Both the position numbers and the translations under genes were made by a program. Under the pieces are notes generated by a model. The model was given only the letters and a program-made list of their open reading frames with translations, made no database searches and was not told the origin of the DNA. Below, one piece after another: positions 1-16,593 of a stretch of DNA of 64,000 nt; within the stretch, counting starts at the first letter, position 1, and every line of letters starts with the position of its first letter. The stretch spans positions 188,501-252,500 of the forward strand of contig NC_135241.1 in the NCBI RefSeq assembly GCF_947623445.1, given 5' to 3'. Origin of the DNA: Clavelina lepadiformis. Lineage: Eukaryota > Chordata > Ascidiacea > Aplousobranchia > Clavelinidae.

Positions 1-1592
1 AATGGATGGTTACAGGCTGTGTTGTAAAGAACTGCTTTCAAATCAAACAAGATCTCCAAAAAGACTAATTTCTCGAAATGCATTTAATTATCCCCAAGTC
101 ACATTTTAATCTATGATCAAAAGTAACCTTTGAAATAGTCAGAAGTGAGCAAGTAATATAGCAGCTGACATGTAGTAGTGTTACTATAATGGTCTGGAAT
201 CGAAAATTTCCTGTTCCGAAAAATAAATGTCGACATTTGTAAAATTTTGTTAGTTTACATTCATAAAAGGTAGGTCCTAAGTAGGATGCAGACTGTAAGT
301 GCCCCCACTTAATTTGGAGAGTGACTATTTTGTCGGATGTAGGTCACGCAGCCCGTCGTTAAAGATAGGCAGTTAGGTTAGGAGAATGGACCTGCGAAAT
401 ATCGATTTAAGCTATTTAGAGTTTTATTGCGATTTATATTAAAAGGTAGAGTCAGCTTACTATGTAATAACATTCAAATTAGGGGAAAAAGAAACCATGA
501 AACAAAGCTTTGAACGTTGGATTAGTGGCAGCCAAAAGATAGTTGGTAATGTGGAAAGCCATGCAAGTGTTGATTTAAGATTTGATAGGAGTTAAATTTA
601 GATTAGAAGGAAGGTTTAGTTTACTATGTTACAACATTTACAGTAAGTTAGGTTAATACAAATCCATGGAAAATATCTTTGAACGTGCAGTTTTTTCCGG
701 TGAAATAGTGGCAGCCTTTAGTTTGGCATCTTTCTCTCCAGTGCCTTGTGCAGAGAACTTAACGCTCGCCAAGGAGTTAAAAGAGAAAAACGAGCTCAAG
801 AATTAACCAGCAAACCTTGCGTTATTAATCAGCGTGGCTAACCTACAAGAAGGGGGGGAATGTGACGTGACTTGAATTAAATTTCTTTCCAAGATCCTCC
901 GAATATGTCTTGATTCATCCTGAGACAGAGACCTGCTGCAAAGTTTCAACAGTTCGTGATTGAACTGACACTTTCAGACACATTTGTTTCCCGGACTTAA
1001 AAATCTTTGAAAAAAATTAAATTCTTATTGAAGGAGTTTTACAGGAAAAGGTTTTATTTTATGAAAAGAAAGTAGAAAATGTTTATCTGGTACCAATTAT
1101 CAGCCTTCTGTCAAATTCTGTCACCATTGAAACAGAATTTATGAGCCTCCTAAAATTCAAATGGCCTGAAACTTGGAATTTCTTCCTTTTGTAATATATG
1201 GCACTTTTTAACAGTTGTACAGGAAAGTTTGAGAAGTGCCATGAACAAAGCTCCATGATATTTTCACATGGAATGACCCAGTTTAGAAACTTATGTTCAA
1301 AATAAATCAGAAAACGAACAGCAATTACACGACACTAAAATATTTAAATTCTCGGAATTTTTAGAGCCCCTAGGTTATGCCAGCCATACTTCTCTTCCTG
1401 ATCTGACAGAGCTTTTGAAAAGACGTGTTAGAGCCTGGGACCATGTTCGTAGAAATCTCACTTTTTGACCAATATGAAGAGTATTTGGATTGTCTCCGTG
1501 TTTTATTCTTTAATTGCTCGCAGGTTACATCTTGTGCTTTCTCTCACAGATTTGTGATTTGTTTTAAAGTTAATGTAAAGTTTGCAGGAAAA
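1..1592. other. Spacer upstream of UBE2L3
   Basis: No coding exon is recognisable. The stretch 300-400 resembles 28785-28860, a dispersed repeat. Within it, 452-540 and 618-714 are diverged tandem copies, both containing the words actatgt, aacattta/c and tttgaacg. The last few hundred bases should hold the UBE2L3 promoter and 5' UTR, but no core motif stands out. Confidence 0.5.
300..714. repeat. Dispersed repeat with internal tandem duplication
   Basis: The segment around 300-400 (gtgactatttt, then cgcagccc, then aaagatagg, then ttagg/attag) aligns by eye with 28785-28860 in the same order. Inside the left copy two roughly 90-base units (452-540 and 618-714) share order and wording. No coding capacity or terminal repeats are visible, so the class is unknown. 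Confidence 0.45.
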
Positions 1593-4006
1593 ATGGCAGC
1601 AACCAGACGTCTGCAGAAGGTTTGTTTAGATGCAGTTTGTGAACAATGGTTTGTAGACAAATGATAATGTGATAAAGTTTTATAATAATTTTTGTTGAAA
1701 AATTTTCGAAATATTTTATGAAGAATTTTTGTTTTAAAGAGCCAATAACCCTTGTAAAGAGCGCTAATTTCCTTATTTGTTTTATTATAGAGTGAAATTA
1801 CTTAAAATAAACTTAAATGTCCCCCTCATTGGGCTCTCTGTAATTTTAGTACGCCTTAGATCTCCAACTCTTACAACAGCCCAAAAGTCAAAATTCATCA
1901 ATTTTCAGTCACATTTCAGGCCTAAACATGCGACCTGCAATTTTTAATGCGCTATTTGCTACGGTAATTCCCGTAATGAAAAACATCGTTGGCCTCTGAT
2001 TAGCTTATTCAAATTTTTTTAGCCATCACATAGAAGTCCAACAAAGTCATGGAAATCACAAAATTTAAGGATTATTGTTTCCTTAAATGAATTCCTAACT
2101 TCACAATTTTACTGAGCTTTAGTTCAGACTGAAAATCAAACTAATTCCACCATTAGCTCTTTTGTCGGAATATTATCTGTTACTTTATTATTGGAATTAT
2201 GAATTTATAAAGAAAGAATAGTTAGTCGATTATTTTTAATTTTTGGCACAAAATTGGTTTTCATTTGAATGCATCATTGTAACATTTTTAGGGGGTTGCA
2301 GTTTTAGTGTGAAGAATCAGGTATTTTTGGTAAACTGAGGATAATCTTGAAAGCTTAAACCAGGGGCGGGCAACATACGGCCCGGACCAGGCCCGTGACG
2401 GGATTTTGAGCGACCCGCAGACAGTTTCCGGTCTTACATGATAATGTGGCCTGTGACACAGTCTGCCGCAATCCTTCACTACTTGCTTATTACGTCAAAT
2501 ATAGTGATTGTTAGTTATTCTTTAAGAAGTGTTGCTTAAAGAAGAAGAATGCTTAAAACTTAAAGTTTACATTAAATACGATTTATTCCTTGCATAGGTG
2601 GATAAATAATTAAATACACGATTAATGTATCGATTCAGGAATCCGGCCCGCCAAGTACTTCATTTTTTCATATCAGGCCCACCGACCGAAGAAGTTGCCC
2701 GCCCCTGGCTTAAGCTGTAAATAGTTTTCTGCTTTTTGTTAATCAAATACACACATATTTTCACGTTTTTACGACAATACCAATGTTGCTTACAAATTTA
2801 GCATAAGTGGAAACGTGGCAAACAACCAGAAAATAAAACGAAAAAAAATGGTTTGAATCACACAAGAGACCTGTCATGGAATCCTTCCTGTTTATCCTTC
2901 TATAATGCTTAGACTTCAATGTAGATTAAGTAACTTAGCATCTTTGATTGGTGAATGCTTCCGTTATTCTAATCTTATATTTTTAGGTGTCACACACACA
3001 CTACTCTATCCTGGAGTTTGTATTAAATGGCGCAATCAAACAATGTTTAACGCACAGATGACGTACCAATCAATATAACACACTTTAATGTTTTAGATAT
3101 CGCCACAAACTAATTTTTGCTGCTAGAGCTTCTTACATTGCTTCCTCAGACCAATTTGAAACAAAAAAGTTTGTGAAGTTCTTACAGTGACACCCAGTGT
3201 TAATTTGCTTTCAGGAAATGATGACAATTCAGCAAAGCACAAACAAGTCGTATCGCTTCATGGAGACTAACAGCACCAACCTGCTTGTGTGGAACATGCT
3301 CATAATTCCGGTATGAAAGATCAAACAAGTTTTGTTTTAATCGATGACCATTTAAATGTGTGCAGCCCTGGTATTACCACTGATGTTTATAACTTAGAAC
3401 AATATTCTTCCATAATTATGTCACCAGCTCTTGCAACTTAAGATGTTAATAACCTTGCACCAACTTTTTACTCTGAACTTATAGGCTTTTTATGAAACTT
3501 GAGACTGAAATATCCATTTGTATTGTAGAAACGTCAATTGTGGTTATTATAACACAACCTTTGTCTTTATAGCAAGTCGCCCCTTACAACAAAGGCGCCT
3601 TCAAGATTGAGATAACATTCCCAGCAGAGTATCCATTCAAACCACCGAAGATCACGTTCAAGACCAAAATATATCACCCGAACATCGATGAGAAAGGACA
3701 AATGTGCCTCCCCATCATAAGCCCGGAATGCTGGAAGCCGGCAACTAAGGCGGATCAAGGTTCGTATTACGTCATAATCGGAAATAAATTGTGAGTTTCA
3801 TTTCTGGTGTGAATTAATGTGATGTCAATGTCTTGTATATTTCAGTTCTTTGTGACCTCGTGAAGATGATCCACGAACCACAACCTGAGCATCCGCTTCG
3901 TGCCGACGTCGCAGAGGAGTACTCGAGGGACCGTAATAAATTTAACAAAACTGCTGAAGAGTTCACGAAGAAATATTCGGAGAAGCGACCTCACGAATCT
4001 CGTTAA
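1593..4006 (+). CDS. UBE2L3: Ubiquitin-conjugating enzyme E2 L3 (UbcH7 type)
   Basis: Four exons: 1593-1619, 3215-3310, 3573-3759, 3846-4006; 156 aa, against 154 in human. The enzyme takes ubiquitin from E1 onto a cysteine and passes it to HECT and RBR ligases such as parkin and HOIP, in cytosol and nucleus. The UBC fold is complete: the HPN triad is at residues 76-78, the catalytic Cys is residue 86 in GQMCLP, and Phe63, the E3-contact residue of this subfamily, is kept. The C-terminal part is nearly vertebrate-like, while exon 2 (residues 10-41) has drifted strongly but keeps the exact length of 32 residues. The start MAATRRLQK matches the family N terminus. Intron 1 (1.6 kb) carries a hAT-type MITE. 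A polyadenylation signal AATAAA lies at 4258-4263, so the transcript should overlap the 3' end of convergent FADD. Confidence 0.95.
2361..2707. mobile_element. hAT-type MITE in UBE2L3 intron 1
   Basis: A 347-bp element with inverted termini. The left end is CAGGGGCGGGCAAC and the right end is GTTGCCCGCCCCTG, exact reverse complements over 14 bp. The flanks gcttaaac (2353-2360) and gcttaagc (2708-2715) match at 7 of 8 bases, an 8-bp target-site duplication as made by hAT transposases. The interior has no transposase reading frame, so it is non-autonomous. Confidence 0.88.
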
Positions 4007-4287
4007 GAAAGTCGTGATTTTGCTGCAAACTGTTTAAAGTTAATTAAGCCAACAGCGTTAGTATGCATTGTTGGAAACTTTCCGAAAATAGATTGTGCTT
4101 TCGGCTCTTCTCTGTCCTTTCAAGAGTTGTTGTTCGTTTTATATGCAATGTATTCGTCCTCTCCCGGGATGGTAAAGCGTGTAACACTGGTCTTGTCCTT
4201 CATTGGTCATTCTTGTTTATTGAAATGAAAATATTTTAGTGATAGTCGTAACGCAGTAATAAAGTAGACAATTCAAGATCAGATCAT

Positions 4288-5140
4288 TCATGAAAAAGAG
4301 TCCAGTTGCTCAGCAATGTCATTCCTCCCGGTCATCCGAGTTGCTTCAATCAAAGTATCTCGAGTCACTTGTCCCCCAGTCCTGAAAAACAAACGATTAA
4401 TACATCGACATAATATAATTTATACCTATAAGTTTCATGTTTACGAACAGGCACCTCGCCCAATATTCGAGGCACTCCTTGATTTGCCTCCTGAAGTCTT
4501 GAGGCCAGTTTAGAGTGGCAGAGTCGATTATTTCATCGGTGATGCCGAGAAAGCGCAGTGTTGCCTGCCAGTTGTAGGAGAGCTTACTCGCCACAAAGCT
4601 TATCATGTCGAGTGTCAGCTGGGGTAGGGGCCTAGTCGTGCGTGTCCTGATTGGTTCCAGCACATAACCACTAGTCGCAAATGGTTGTGCCATGTCCCCT
4701 TTCATTTCCGGGGCGACCTCCAGCAATGAAAGCTCACATTCTGTTTGACCTTTGGAGGCTGACAAGTTCTTGCGAGTGTTTCCGTCACTTGTCAAATTGC
4801 TGAATGCTCTGGGTTGGGGATAATTTTGTTGCGATGTCATTGGGCTCTGTGGACTGCTCCAGCTGTTCTGGTATTGTCTCACCAGTTTCTCGAGATCTTT
4901 TCGATAAATGTTGCTCAAGCACCTCATGAGAAATGCAACGTTGTCGAAAGAAATGACGTCTCTCTCTTCAAGCACCGTGAAAAGTTCGATGAAACTTCCG
5001 ATCTTCTCCATCTTTCCACGTCCGATGTGATCCGAGCATTGAAATTTCACTTCAGGCAGCCTATCCGGCTCCAGTCTTTGACTTATCTTAGTGATGAGAA
5101 CACGGAACTCATCCTGCTTTGCACTTGGTTCACAATTCAT
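4288..5140 (-). CDS. FADD: FADD-like adaptor (DED plus death domain)
   Basis: Two exons, 5140-4455 and 4381-4288; 259 aa. The protein links death receptors to caspase-8-type proteases. An N-terminal death effector domain spans about residues 10-92 and contains the RKDLE version of the RxDLL motif near residue 80. A Ser/Asn-rich linker follows, then a C-terminal death domain at about 174-257 with the helix-1 to helix-3 pattern LTLDMISFVASKL and NWQATLRFLGI. The second exon supplies the last death-domain helix and ends at residue 259; without it the domain is cut short. The DED-linker-DD order and overall size fit FADD better than caspase-8 or FLIP. A likely AATAAA on the minus strand at 4216-4221 puts the 3' UTR inside that of UBE2L3. 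The call is family-level; orthology was not tested by tree. Confidence 0.85.
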
Positions 5141-5690
5141 CTTGCACTTGGAACAATTCCAACATTTTCAAATAGATATTTTTGTAAGTAACCTGGTAAT
5201 GCTAAATATTCGTTTATCCTGGATGCACAAAATTTAGTGAAAATAAAACAAATCCCAAAATTTTACGTATCATAAAAATATAGTTAATGCAAACTTTTGC
5301 GGATATTCTCAATGGCCAGCTCTAGTACTAAACATTTTAAGTTAAGTAAAAGTACGACAAGTGGAGTTAAAAAACAAACATAACTTAATGTGATGTCACT
5401 GCAAATTTTGTACACCACGTCACTTGCGTCAAGTCATTAGAACACTGCTTTCTGTCTACAAAAGAGGTTATCATCAATGCCCGCTGCGTGAAAATCACTA
5501 CAGTCAAGTGAAAATGCAAGAAACGATTGTAGTAATCTATTCTAATTCCTCCGGGGAATGCTTCCCCAGAAATTTGTGGATTTACAAGGTCTAAAATGGC
5601 GTACACATTTGCTTATCTAAAAAAGAGTACTGCAAGGCCATACTGAAAAGTAGGGCAGTTATTGACGAGAAATTGTCCATGCAAACAGGC

Positions 5691-5840
5691 AAATTTTGGC
5701 GTGATTGTGTGCACTGAGGCTTCAACTCTTTGTTTATTTATTATAAATTAATGTTCAAACAAACAGCTTTTCTTTGTTTATTATAAATTGGCGTGAAGAT
5801 AAAAAAAATCGGCATGCACGTTATGAATCTCGTGCATTAT
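5691..5840. repeat. Dispersed repeat, copy 1
   Basis: Starts with caaattttggcgtgat and ends near gaatctcgtgc. It aligns in the same orientation with 38726-38884: shared words include aaattttggcgtga, gtgcact, ctttgtt, ttataaatt, ttcaaacaa, agcttttc, ggc(a/g)tgcatgtt and gaatctc. No open frame or clear inverted ends, so the class is unknown. Confidence 0.65.
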
Positions 5841-6439
5841 TTCTCACACAAATTAACTACATGTCTTAAAGTGTTTTAAAATATATGACATTTTATGCCA
5901 GTATCTGAATTTATGACAAGTGATCACCCTAGATTTAAAGCGTATGGGTTCATGCTCTTGTATAGAGAAGCTTTGTTGTCAATGTGACTGTGTGAGTCAA
6001 TTCAAACATGATAGCGAAAATAATATGCACCATGACTCGACTACATTGGATGCCAATTTGGCTTGGCACCTTGCCGGTCTTTCTTTCACCAAAGGACAAA
6101 CATATTTTGGAAAAAGACACATACTTTTAGTTTACGTCTCTTGATCGTCCTTGAGACGTAACATTATCAGAATTGGCCCATTAAGAACGGATTCAAATAT
6201 ATGTAATATATAATACTAGGCGTTGGTTAAAGCATAGTCCTAACAAAGAAAGATATGCAAAGACTTGGGTTAAAGTACTCCCAACCAAGGATACTGGCGC
6301 ATTACTTCCACTCCTCACAGTCAACTGTAAAAAATGAACGATATCATAGGAAGCGTATAGCTGCCAGTTGTGGTAACTAGGCCTATTAGTCACTGACAAG
6401 TGTGGAGCGTATAGAGTAGACTATAACTTATAGCCTCGG

Positions 6440-6490
6440 AGATCGGACGATGAAGAATTGCTGCTGAGTTTAAGCTGCGCAGAGACTTCT
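6440..6490. repeat. GCGATGAG repeat family, copy 1
   Basis: The stretch around gatgaagaattgctgctgag, followed by tttaagctgcgcagagacttct, aligns with 7225-7277 and 17903-17945. It is the most diverged of the three copies. Confidence 0.5.
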
Positions 6491-7212
6491 TTATGTTGCA
6501 TTGGGGGCTGCATGAAAAGGGGCTTATTCGCTCAGTAACACAGGTGAATCCCCGGGAATACTTGACATCAACATATCATAAAGTATTAAAATTAAATTAG
6601 CCTTTCAACACCAACACAAGTTGCGACAAGATGAAGTTGAAGTTAAATGCCATCACAATGAGCATTATTTTTCCCATCTACCCTAATGTCGCGAGATTTC
6701 ATGATGATATTTGGACTTCAATTATAGGACTTTAAAACAAAATATATCTGTCAAAATTTCACAAGTATAACAATAAACATTTTTAACATTTTGGCGTTTA
6801 TCTTATGAAAGAAAATTTTGCCCTTTTGAGATATTGGTCGTTAAAATGTCGTACCCCAAATTTTTCTAATCAGAAATTTCAGTGATTTCCTCTATTTTTG
6901 TCGGAAAAAGAACTGGATTTTTAAAAACCTTGCCCAAAAAGCTATAGGAATACATATGTTGTTTATTTGTATACTCACAAAAATAGATGATTTTTTCGTT
7001 GGGAAGCCAGCCAACCTTAAACTAATCTGTACCATGGCATGGTGGTATGGCGATTGTAATAGTGAATTTTCATGAGCATGTCCTGGGCATGTTATTTACA
7101 ACACTTGCTCAGATTCAAGGGACCTGAATAATAGTTCTAAATTTGGGCAATGCAAAAATCAAACAACCAAATAAAAAACGTGTGAAAATCAAAACTTGCA
7201 CAAAGGCTATGT

Positions 7213-7277
7213 CAGTAACCGAGGCTTTGAGCGATGAGGAATCATCGTCAGGTCTAAGTCATTCAAAGACTTTTCTC
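7213..7277. repeat. GCGATGAG repeat family, copy 2
   Basis: Contains gtaaccgaggctttgagcga, then tgaggaatcatcgtcaggtctaag and caaagacttttct. This copy is uninterrupted at the spot where copy 3 holds a MITE, so it shows the empty site. Confidence 0.65.
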
Positions 7278-8877
7278 CTTTCGTGGATAAAGATTGTCAT
7301 AGAATTTATCTTACCATGGCAAAGAAACAGGTGATGCACAGAGCGGAGGCATACATCAATGAGATTCGTGAGTTATTAAGGATTTCTTTTCTCAGTCATT
7401 CACAACAATTTATAAATAAATTACTTTTCTGTTCACTCATGTTTATTATTCGGGAACAAATGAAACCATTAACATGTGCAAGGGCAGGGTTTTGTCACCC
7501 ATCGAGCCCTTTCATTAGCACTTTACTGTAACTATTATGAAACACATTGTGACCTGGCGAAACCGTCCTTATGAAAATTTCTTGTGCTCGCCCCTTGGTA
7601 AAGCTGCCATATCCATGGCCAGATTAAGGGATAGTTGACTGGGCTGTGGCGAGGCTCTCACAATGCATTGAAAAACAGCTAAATACTTATAACAACAGAT
7701 TTGATTTAATTGTGGTGTAAAGTTAAATTTTTCTGTATGTTTGAGTGTGTTCATTAGGAAACTTATTTTTTGATATTACGTCACAATGTCCTTTTCTCCC
7801 ACTGAATTAGGAGCTATAAACATTTCAGTTGTCAACTCGCATGAAGCCGTCACGGACAAAAGTGCTAACTTTAAAATCATCTTTGTTTAATTCTAAACAA
7901 ACTCAATAGATGCAATTTTGCCAGTAAAATTTTTAATGGCAGCACTAACCAACCAAGCTACAGTAAAATGTGTTAATTTACATAATGACGTTGTCATATG
8001 TGTAACCTGCATCAATACATTTCAAGTTATTTTTAAAAGTATCCCCCTTAAAAAAATATTTCGGTTAAAAATTTGGTGAATCTTTTTCGGGGTTTGACTT
8101 GGTTAAGTTCTGGAGCTATGGACTATATGCTTCTTGGGTGACAATTACGTTCCTGCTTCTAAACATATCGCTGCTATCATTCAAACTCACTTCTCCAACA
8201 TGATGGCGAATTAGTGTTGCTGTTCTAGATTTGGTTATTAACCGCTGCACTTTAACATCAATAGTGCCTTGTATAGAGGTGCGCCAATTTGAAAACAGAT
8301 TTTGATACTTGTGCAAATCCGAATCCGCTCACTTTCAACTTGGCAAAATAACTGATGACAAGCAAACCAACCTTGCATGTAATTTGTCACAATGTTGCTG
8401 AATAAAATAAATTCCTTTCTTGCTTTTGCAAAATCAATATGATTGATCAATTAGGTTGATTTACTGGATTAGACGTATATAATCATAAATATGGAAACAA
8501 TGTTTTGAAATGAATAATTTTTGTGACACTTGCACAAAATCATTTAATGTTGTGTTACTCACATAACGATCAATTTTACCAAAGGAGCCCCAGGCTCAAT
8601 TTTAGCCATTAGCCCTGCCCATTATCATTTTGACAACAATGTAAAAATAGAGCATTTTGATTCAAACAATCTAATTTATTTACACACGTGACAGGCATTT
8701 GCAGGCGTATAAGAAGTTTCCAATCAGAAATGTATTATATATACATATACATTAGGTATATACATATACCATACATTCATATACTGTATTTACATAGGTG
8801 TGTGACCATCAAAGGCTAATATTTGATTCTTTTATTTAATTGTACAAGTTTGAGATTAATTTTTCACCCAAAGGTTT

Positions 8878-11800
8878 TTAACGTTCCTTCACAATAACTG
8901 GGTATGGGTAAGGGGAACTGAATGTGGACTTTGGATCTTTGTCGTAGCTCGGCAATTGGTCGTGTGGATCAGCCAACACCACAAATTTCTGCAGAAAATT
9001 AGTGAAAAACAAAAATAAAGTAAATTTTGCCAAAATCTTTCCGATGCAACTTCGATAGCCGACAGCAAATGGAATCACATGACTCGATTTCACAAATTTC
9101 CCGTTTTCATCTAAGTGTCGCTCTGGGTTGAATATTTCAGGATTCTTCCACACACGTGAATCATTGTGAACATTCCAGATGTTTGTAAAGATCTTGAAAT
9201 TTAAGCACAGGGTCTGGAGCTTTCATCAAAATAATCAATGCTTTGTGAAAGCTGTAAGCTACATCATGACATTAAAGTACAAAAGCATAGAAGCAGCCTT
9301 ACCATGGTGCCTTTAGGTATTTCGTATCCGAATATTTTCACTCGATTCTTTGTACAGTGGGGTACATTGAGCTCAGCAAGTGTTTTGAAACGATGGTTTT
9401 CTTGAATGAAAGCTCGCATGTAAGGCATGTCCTGCTCGTGGCTCATGCTTGGGGAGCAATCACCTGTCGATCAGCAAATTAAAGAAATTTATTTCGTCTC
9501 TCAAAGAAGTTGTGCAAATAATGTGCACCTATGACTTGATCGATTTCTTTTCGCAACTTCTCCTGGATGCCTGGGTTATGGATGAGACTGATCACTCCCC
9601 ATCCAATGGAAGCAACTGAGGAGTCAATTCCTCCAACAAGTAAATCCATGATATACTGATGCAACTGCTCCTCCTAGAAAACAATTTCTAGGTGAAGAGA
9701 TATCATGCAAAGCCATAGACAGCACGTTGCTCACGCTCATCATTCATGAAAATAGGAACGTCATTCATGGATCTTCCATGAAGTAAAGATTGAGCTCTTT
9801 AGCGGGTAGAAAAGATCTTCACTCGAGTGCATTTTTGAAAACAAATCACACAATCACATACGAATTGTGTTGTTTGTAAAGTGAGTGTCTAACTGCAGCT
9901 ACAATTGCTTATTATCATTATTTCTTGTAAATGAATGAATGAATTTAGAAAATTTCATTTCGAATTCTGTTTTGAAAAGTTTTGTGGTGGTCACACTTGC
10001 CACAAATAATTTATAGACAAGTAGAACATAAAGAAAATTCTAGAACTGTGCAAACGTTCAATATTCTTCATTTTCAAAATTTAACGTTGGTTAAGCTTAA
10101 AAATATCTGCAACATGAAGCAAATTACGACACTGATGACAACTTGGCTCATTATTGTCAGCATTAAAAAGAAAGTTTTTATATAAAAACGCCATAACATG
10201 GTTCTGACGTGCTTAGTGTTGCGTATTGGATTGTTTATTATTCACCATAAACTTCACGGAGCAAAAGTTGTGCAATCAGTTCAATTTCAAGTTGTGCAAT
10301 TTTTTTATTCACTACATAAAATTAGAGTCTTACTGCAAATTTTTTTTTAACCAACCATGTTGGTTATTTAAAAAAAAGCAACAAGTAAATAAACCTTAAA
10401 AAGGGACAAGGGACACGCTCGTGGTTATGTTCCTAAGAAAAGCATCGCTCCTCGTGCACACCTCTGTGCAAAGATACTTGTTGCACTCTTACCTTGAAAC
10501 CTTCACGATTTGTTTTCATTTCAATGAGGTAATAATCGATGAAATCCCGAACATTTTCATGATTAAATGCCACTTTATGTTCCTCGACCACATCTTTTAT
10601 AATTCCTTAAACAAATTACAAAAACTGGTAACTTGGGTTCCAGATACTCAGTTCACATGAAAGAGCTCGTTGGTGCACTGACCACGAAGTGTTTCAACTT
10701 TCTTCAAAACCCTCTGATAAGGTTTCCGGAACGGAGGGAAATGACGCAGGAAAGGGATTGTAACAGCAGCCAACCCCTCAGGTCTTAAAAATATTGTTCA
10801 TTCAATACCTGGTTGTCGATTAATGACTGACCAACAATTAGGCACTTGCACACTTAAAGCTTATGTGAGAGTGAGATAATAAATATAATTGACAAGTACG
10901 TTCATTACTTTTGGTAGCACCTGGAAGTGTTTTAATTTATTAAGCAGGGCTTTTATTGAATAATAATATTAGAATACTTTACAACACATTCACTGCTGAA
11001 AGCAATTTCCTACAAGTTACTCAGGATTGCTTCAAATGTTGGATGATCGTACGGATATCCACAACCCATGAGCACCACGCATGTGGAATTGGCAAAACAT
11101 TTTCTTATCATTTCCTAAATATCAAAACGATCTTTAACATAACAATCTTACACTTAAACTTTTTTCCAAATAACAATTAAATAGAATCAATGTTTATCGA
11201 TGCAGAAGCAATCAACTTTTGCACAGTCAAATACCAGCAGCAACTAAGCAACAGTTTACATCTAAATATTAAAGATAATCGTAGTACATTATCTCACCTT
11301 CAACTCAAACGGTTTTCCATTTAATGCTTTGAATTTATTCATTAAAATTGAAATTTGTTCATTTATTGTTAATTCCATGCTTTGTTTTCCAACACCCAGT
11401 CTAGAAATACAAATTTATTTTATCCCGAGAAAATACAAAGTTTCTAAGCAATGGAACTAGCATCAAATTAAACCGGGCACCAACTTCTTCAAGGTGGCAA
11501 GTCCAAATTTTCGTTGAGTTTTCCACAAATCTCCGCTATCAATGAAAGTTATTCCATAGTCTTGGCTAAGCTCAGAAATAATTGCATTATGCGGCCGTCC
11601 TGAAAAGCTTTCACCCTGCTTCACCAAGGCCTGCAAGTCACATAAACATTCATGAATTCATAAAGGAAAATCAAAGCTAATGGCTGTAAAAACTGTGTGA
11701 ATATAATATTTCATCTTTCGTAAACATAATTCTTGGTAGATTTGACTTGGATTGCCTGGCTTCTTACCTCGGTAACTGCTTCCAGATCGTTTAAAACGAC

Positions 11801-12013
11801 GCATGGCTTTGGACCCAGCCGAATGGAAATAACATTCCCATATTTTTCTCCATATTTTGCCAAAGTTTGCTCAGGGAATTTCCCCAAGAACGGGGCAACA
11901 CCCACTAAGGGGAAACCCCTTGGACCAGGTGGGAAATTATTTGGCTTACGATACCAGACGAAGAATAAACAAAATACAAAAACGCCAACCACTGCTGTTG
12001 CAATCATGATCAT
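8878..12013 (-). CDS. Cytochrome P450, CYP2-like, nine exons
   Basis: Exons on the minus strand: 12013-11768, 11630-11485, 11400-11298, 11114-11014, 10783-10686, 10605-10493, 9673-9529, 9463-9303, 9192-8878; 475 aa, all phases agree. It is a haem monooxygenase expected in the ER membrane. Visible are an N-terminal hydrophobic anchor (about 2-21), a proline hinge PPGPRGFP, the I-helix GGIDSS (283-288), the K-helix ExxR pair Glu339/Arg342, the meander NPERH (393-397), and the haem-ligand signature FAVGYRSCIG (413-422) with Cys420. Nine exons is the usual number for vertebrate CYP2 genes. Three donors (after 11485, 11014 and 10686) were chosen because only they keep the frame. Substrate cannot be inferred. 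A minus-strand AATAAA lies 42 bases past the stop. Confidence 0.92.
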
Positions 12014-13078
12014 TAGCGTACACCTGATAATACGAGCCGCCTCTCTGCATCAATGACGGATATCAGCGACGTGTGTTGATGACTCATAATATCAATGCAT
12101 TTTCGTGTTATTTTTTTTTTGAGCATGATTGAAGCAGGATAGATTATTTAGTGACTACGTATTTGTTCGACAATGCTTTGGTCCATAAATGGTGTACCAT
12201 AGTTGATAAAAGCTGTTAACCAGCTAATTAGCTACCGTAACTTATTTCTTAGGGCGGCGAAAATTGCTAACACAAAGTTACAGATGTCTATGTTAACTTG
12301 GTTATTGCACTATATTTAAAGTAAAATTCCCTAAAGTGAAACCATAAATGCTCCATTGACGTCCATTCGTGCAGCAGGGTCAGCCAATTGTGCCCTAAAT
12401 ACAAACGAAACGACTGGACTATTTAAACGCAAATTAATAAGTTGTTACTTGTCGTCATAACTGTTAAATTTTAGCCACCAGTTCCATTCCCCCGGAGAAT
12501 ATTTATTTATAATCACGTGTTTCTATTGGAGCAAATTTTCTTTAAGGGTGCCGCGCACGTTAATTGATGGAGACGATCTCGCGTGCTTCTGTGGTTGAGT
12601 GACATTTTGCGACCTTTTCTGAGTTTGACTGCTGCGAGAACCAAAGATGTAAACCGACGTCAGGACAACTTGATTCACCACACTTATTGTACTCGCGTTT
12701 CGTTAGAAAACCGCTTAGCTGGCTCGTATGTAAAATCAGTGGCTCACTTGAAGTTTCTAGAGCAACAAGTTTTTTGCTCATTGAAGAAAAAATTTGTTTG
12801 AAATTGAAATAATTGAAACAAAAAAATTGCTTTAATTCTGTATAAAATAAAATCACAGAAAGCCATTGAGCCATCAGCAAAGGTTGACTTTTGATTGTGA
12901 GGATAATTTTGCCATTGTCAAAGAATAAGAGAATTCTTAAACTGATAATTCATGTTCAAACCGTTCCTATGATTAAGCTTGTTCAAGTGGTTTGTATGAT
13001 TTATTAATACCAGTATCTTGCAGATTTTAAACAAGATTTTTTGCTGATAATTTTGATAAGTAGAAGATTTTTACAAGC
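12014..13078. other. Divergent promoter region between P450 and RIOX1
   Basis: About 1.1 kb between two head-to-head start codons. Nothing coding is recognisable. The stretch 12560-12880 is open in both directions but resembles no known protein. It presumably contains both promoters. Confidence 0.5.

Positions 13079-16593
<3,515 letters not shown>

Larger units (their letters stand above)
5141..8877. other. FADD to P450 spacer with repeats
   Basis: About 3.7 kb with no convincing coding exon; the scattered open frames are short and unlike known proteins. It contains one copy of the 38.7-kb repeat (5691-5840), two copies of the GCGATGAG-type repeat (6440-6490 and 7213-7277), and an AT-rich tatatacatatacat simple stretch around 8738-8785. 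A minus-strand AATAAA at 8831-8836 probably ends the P450 transcript. Confidence 0.6.
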
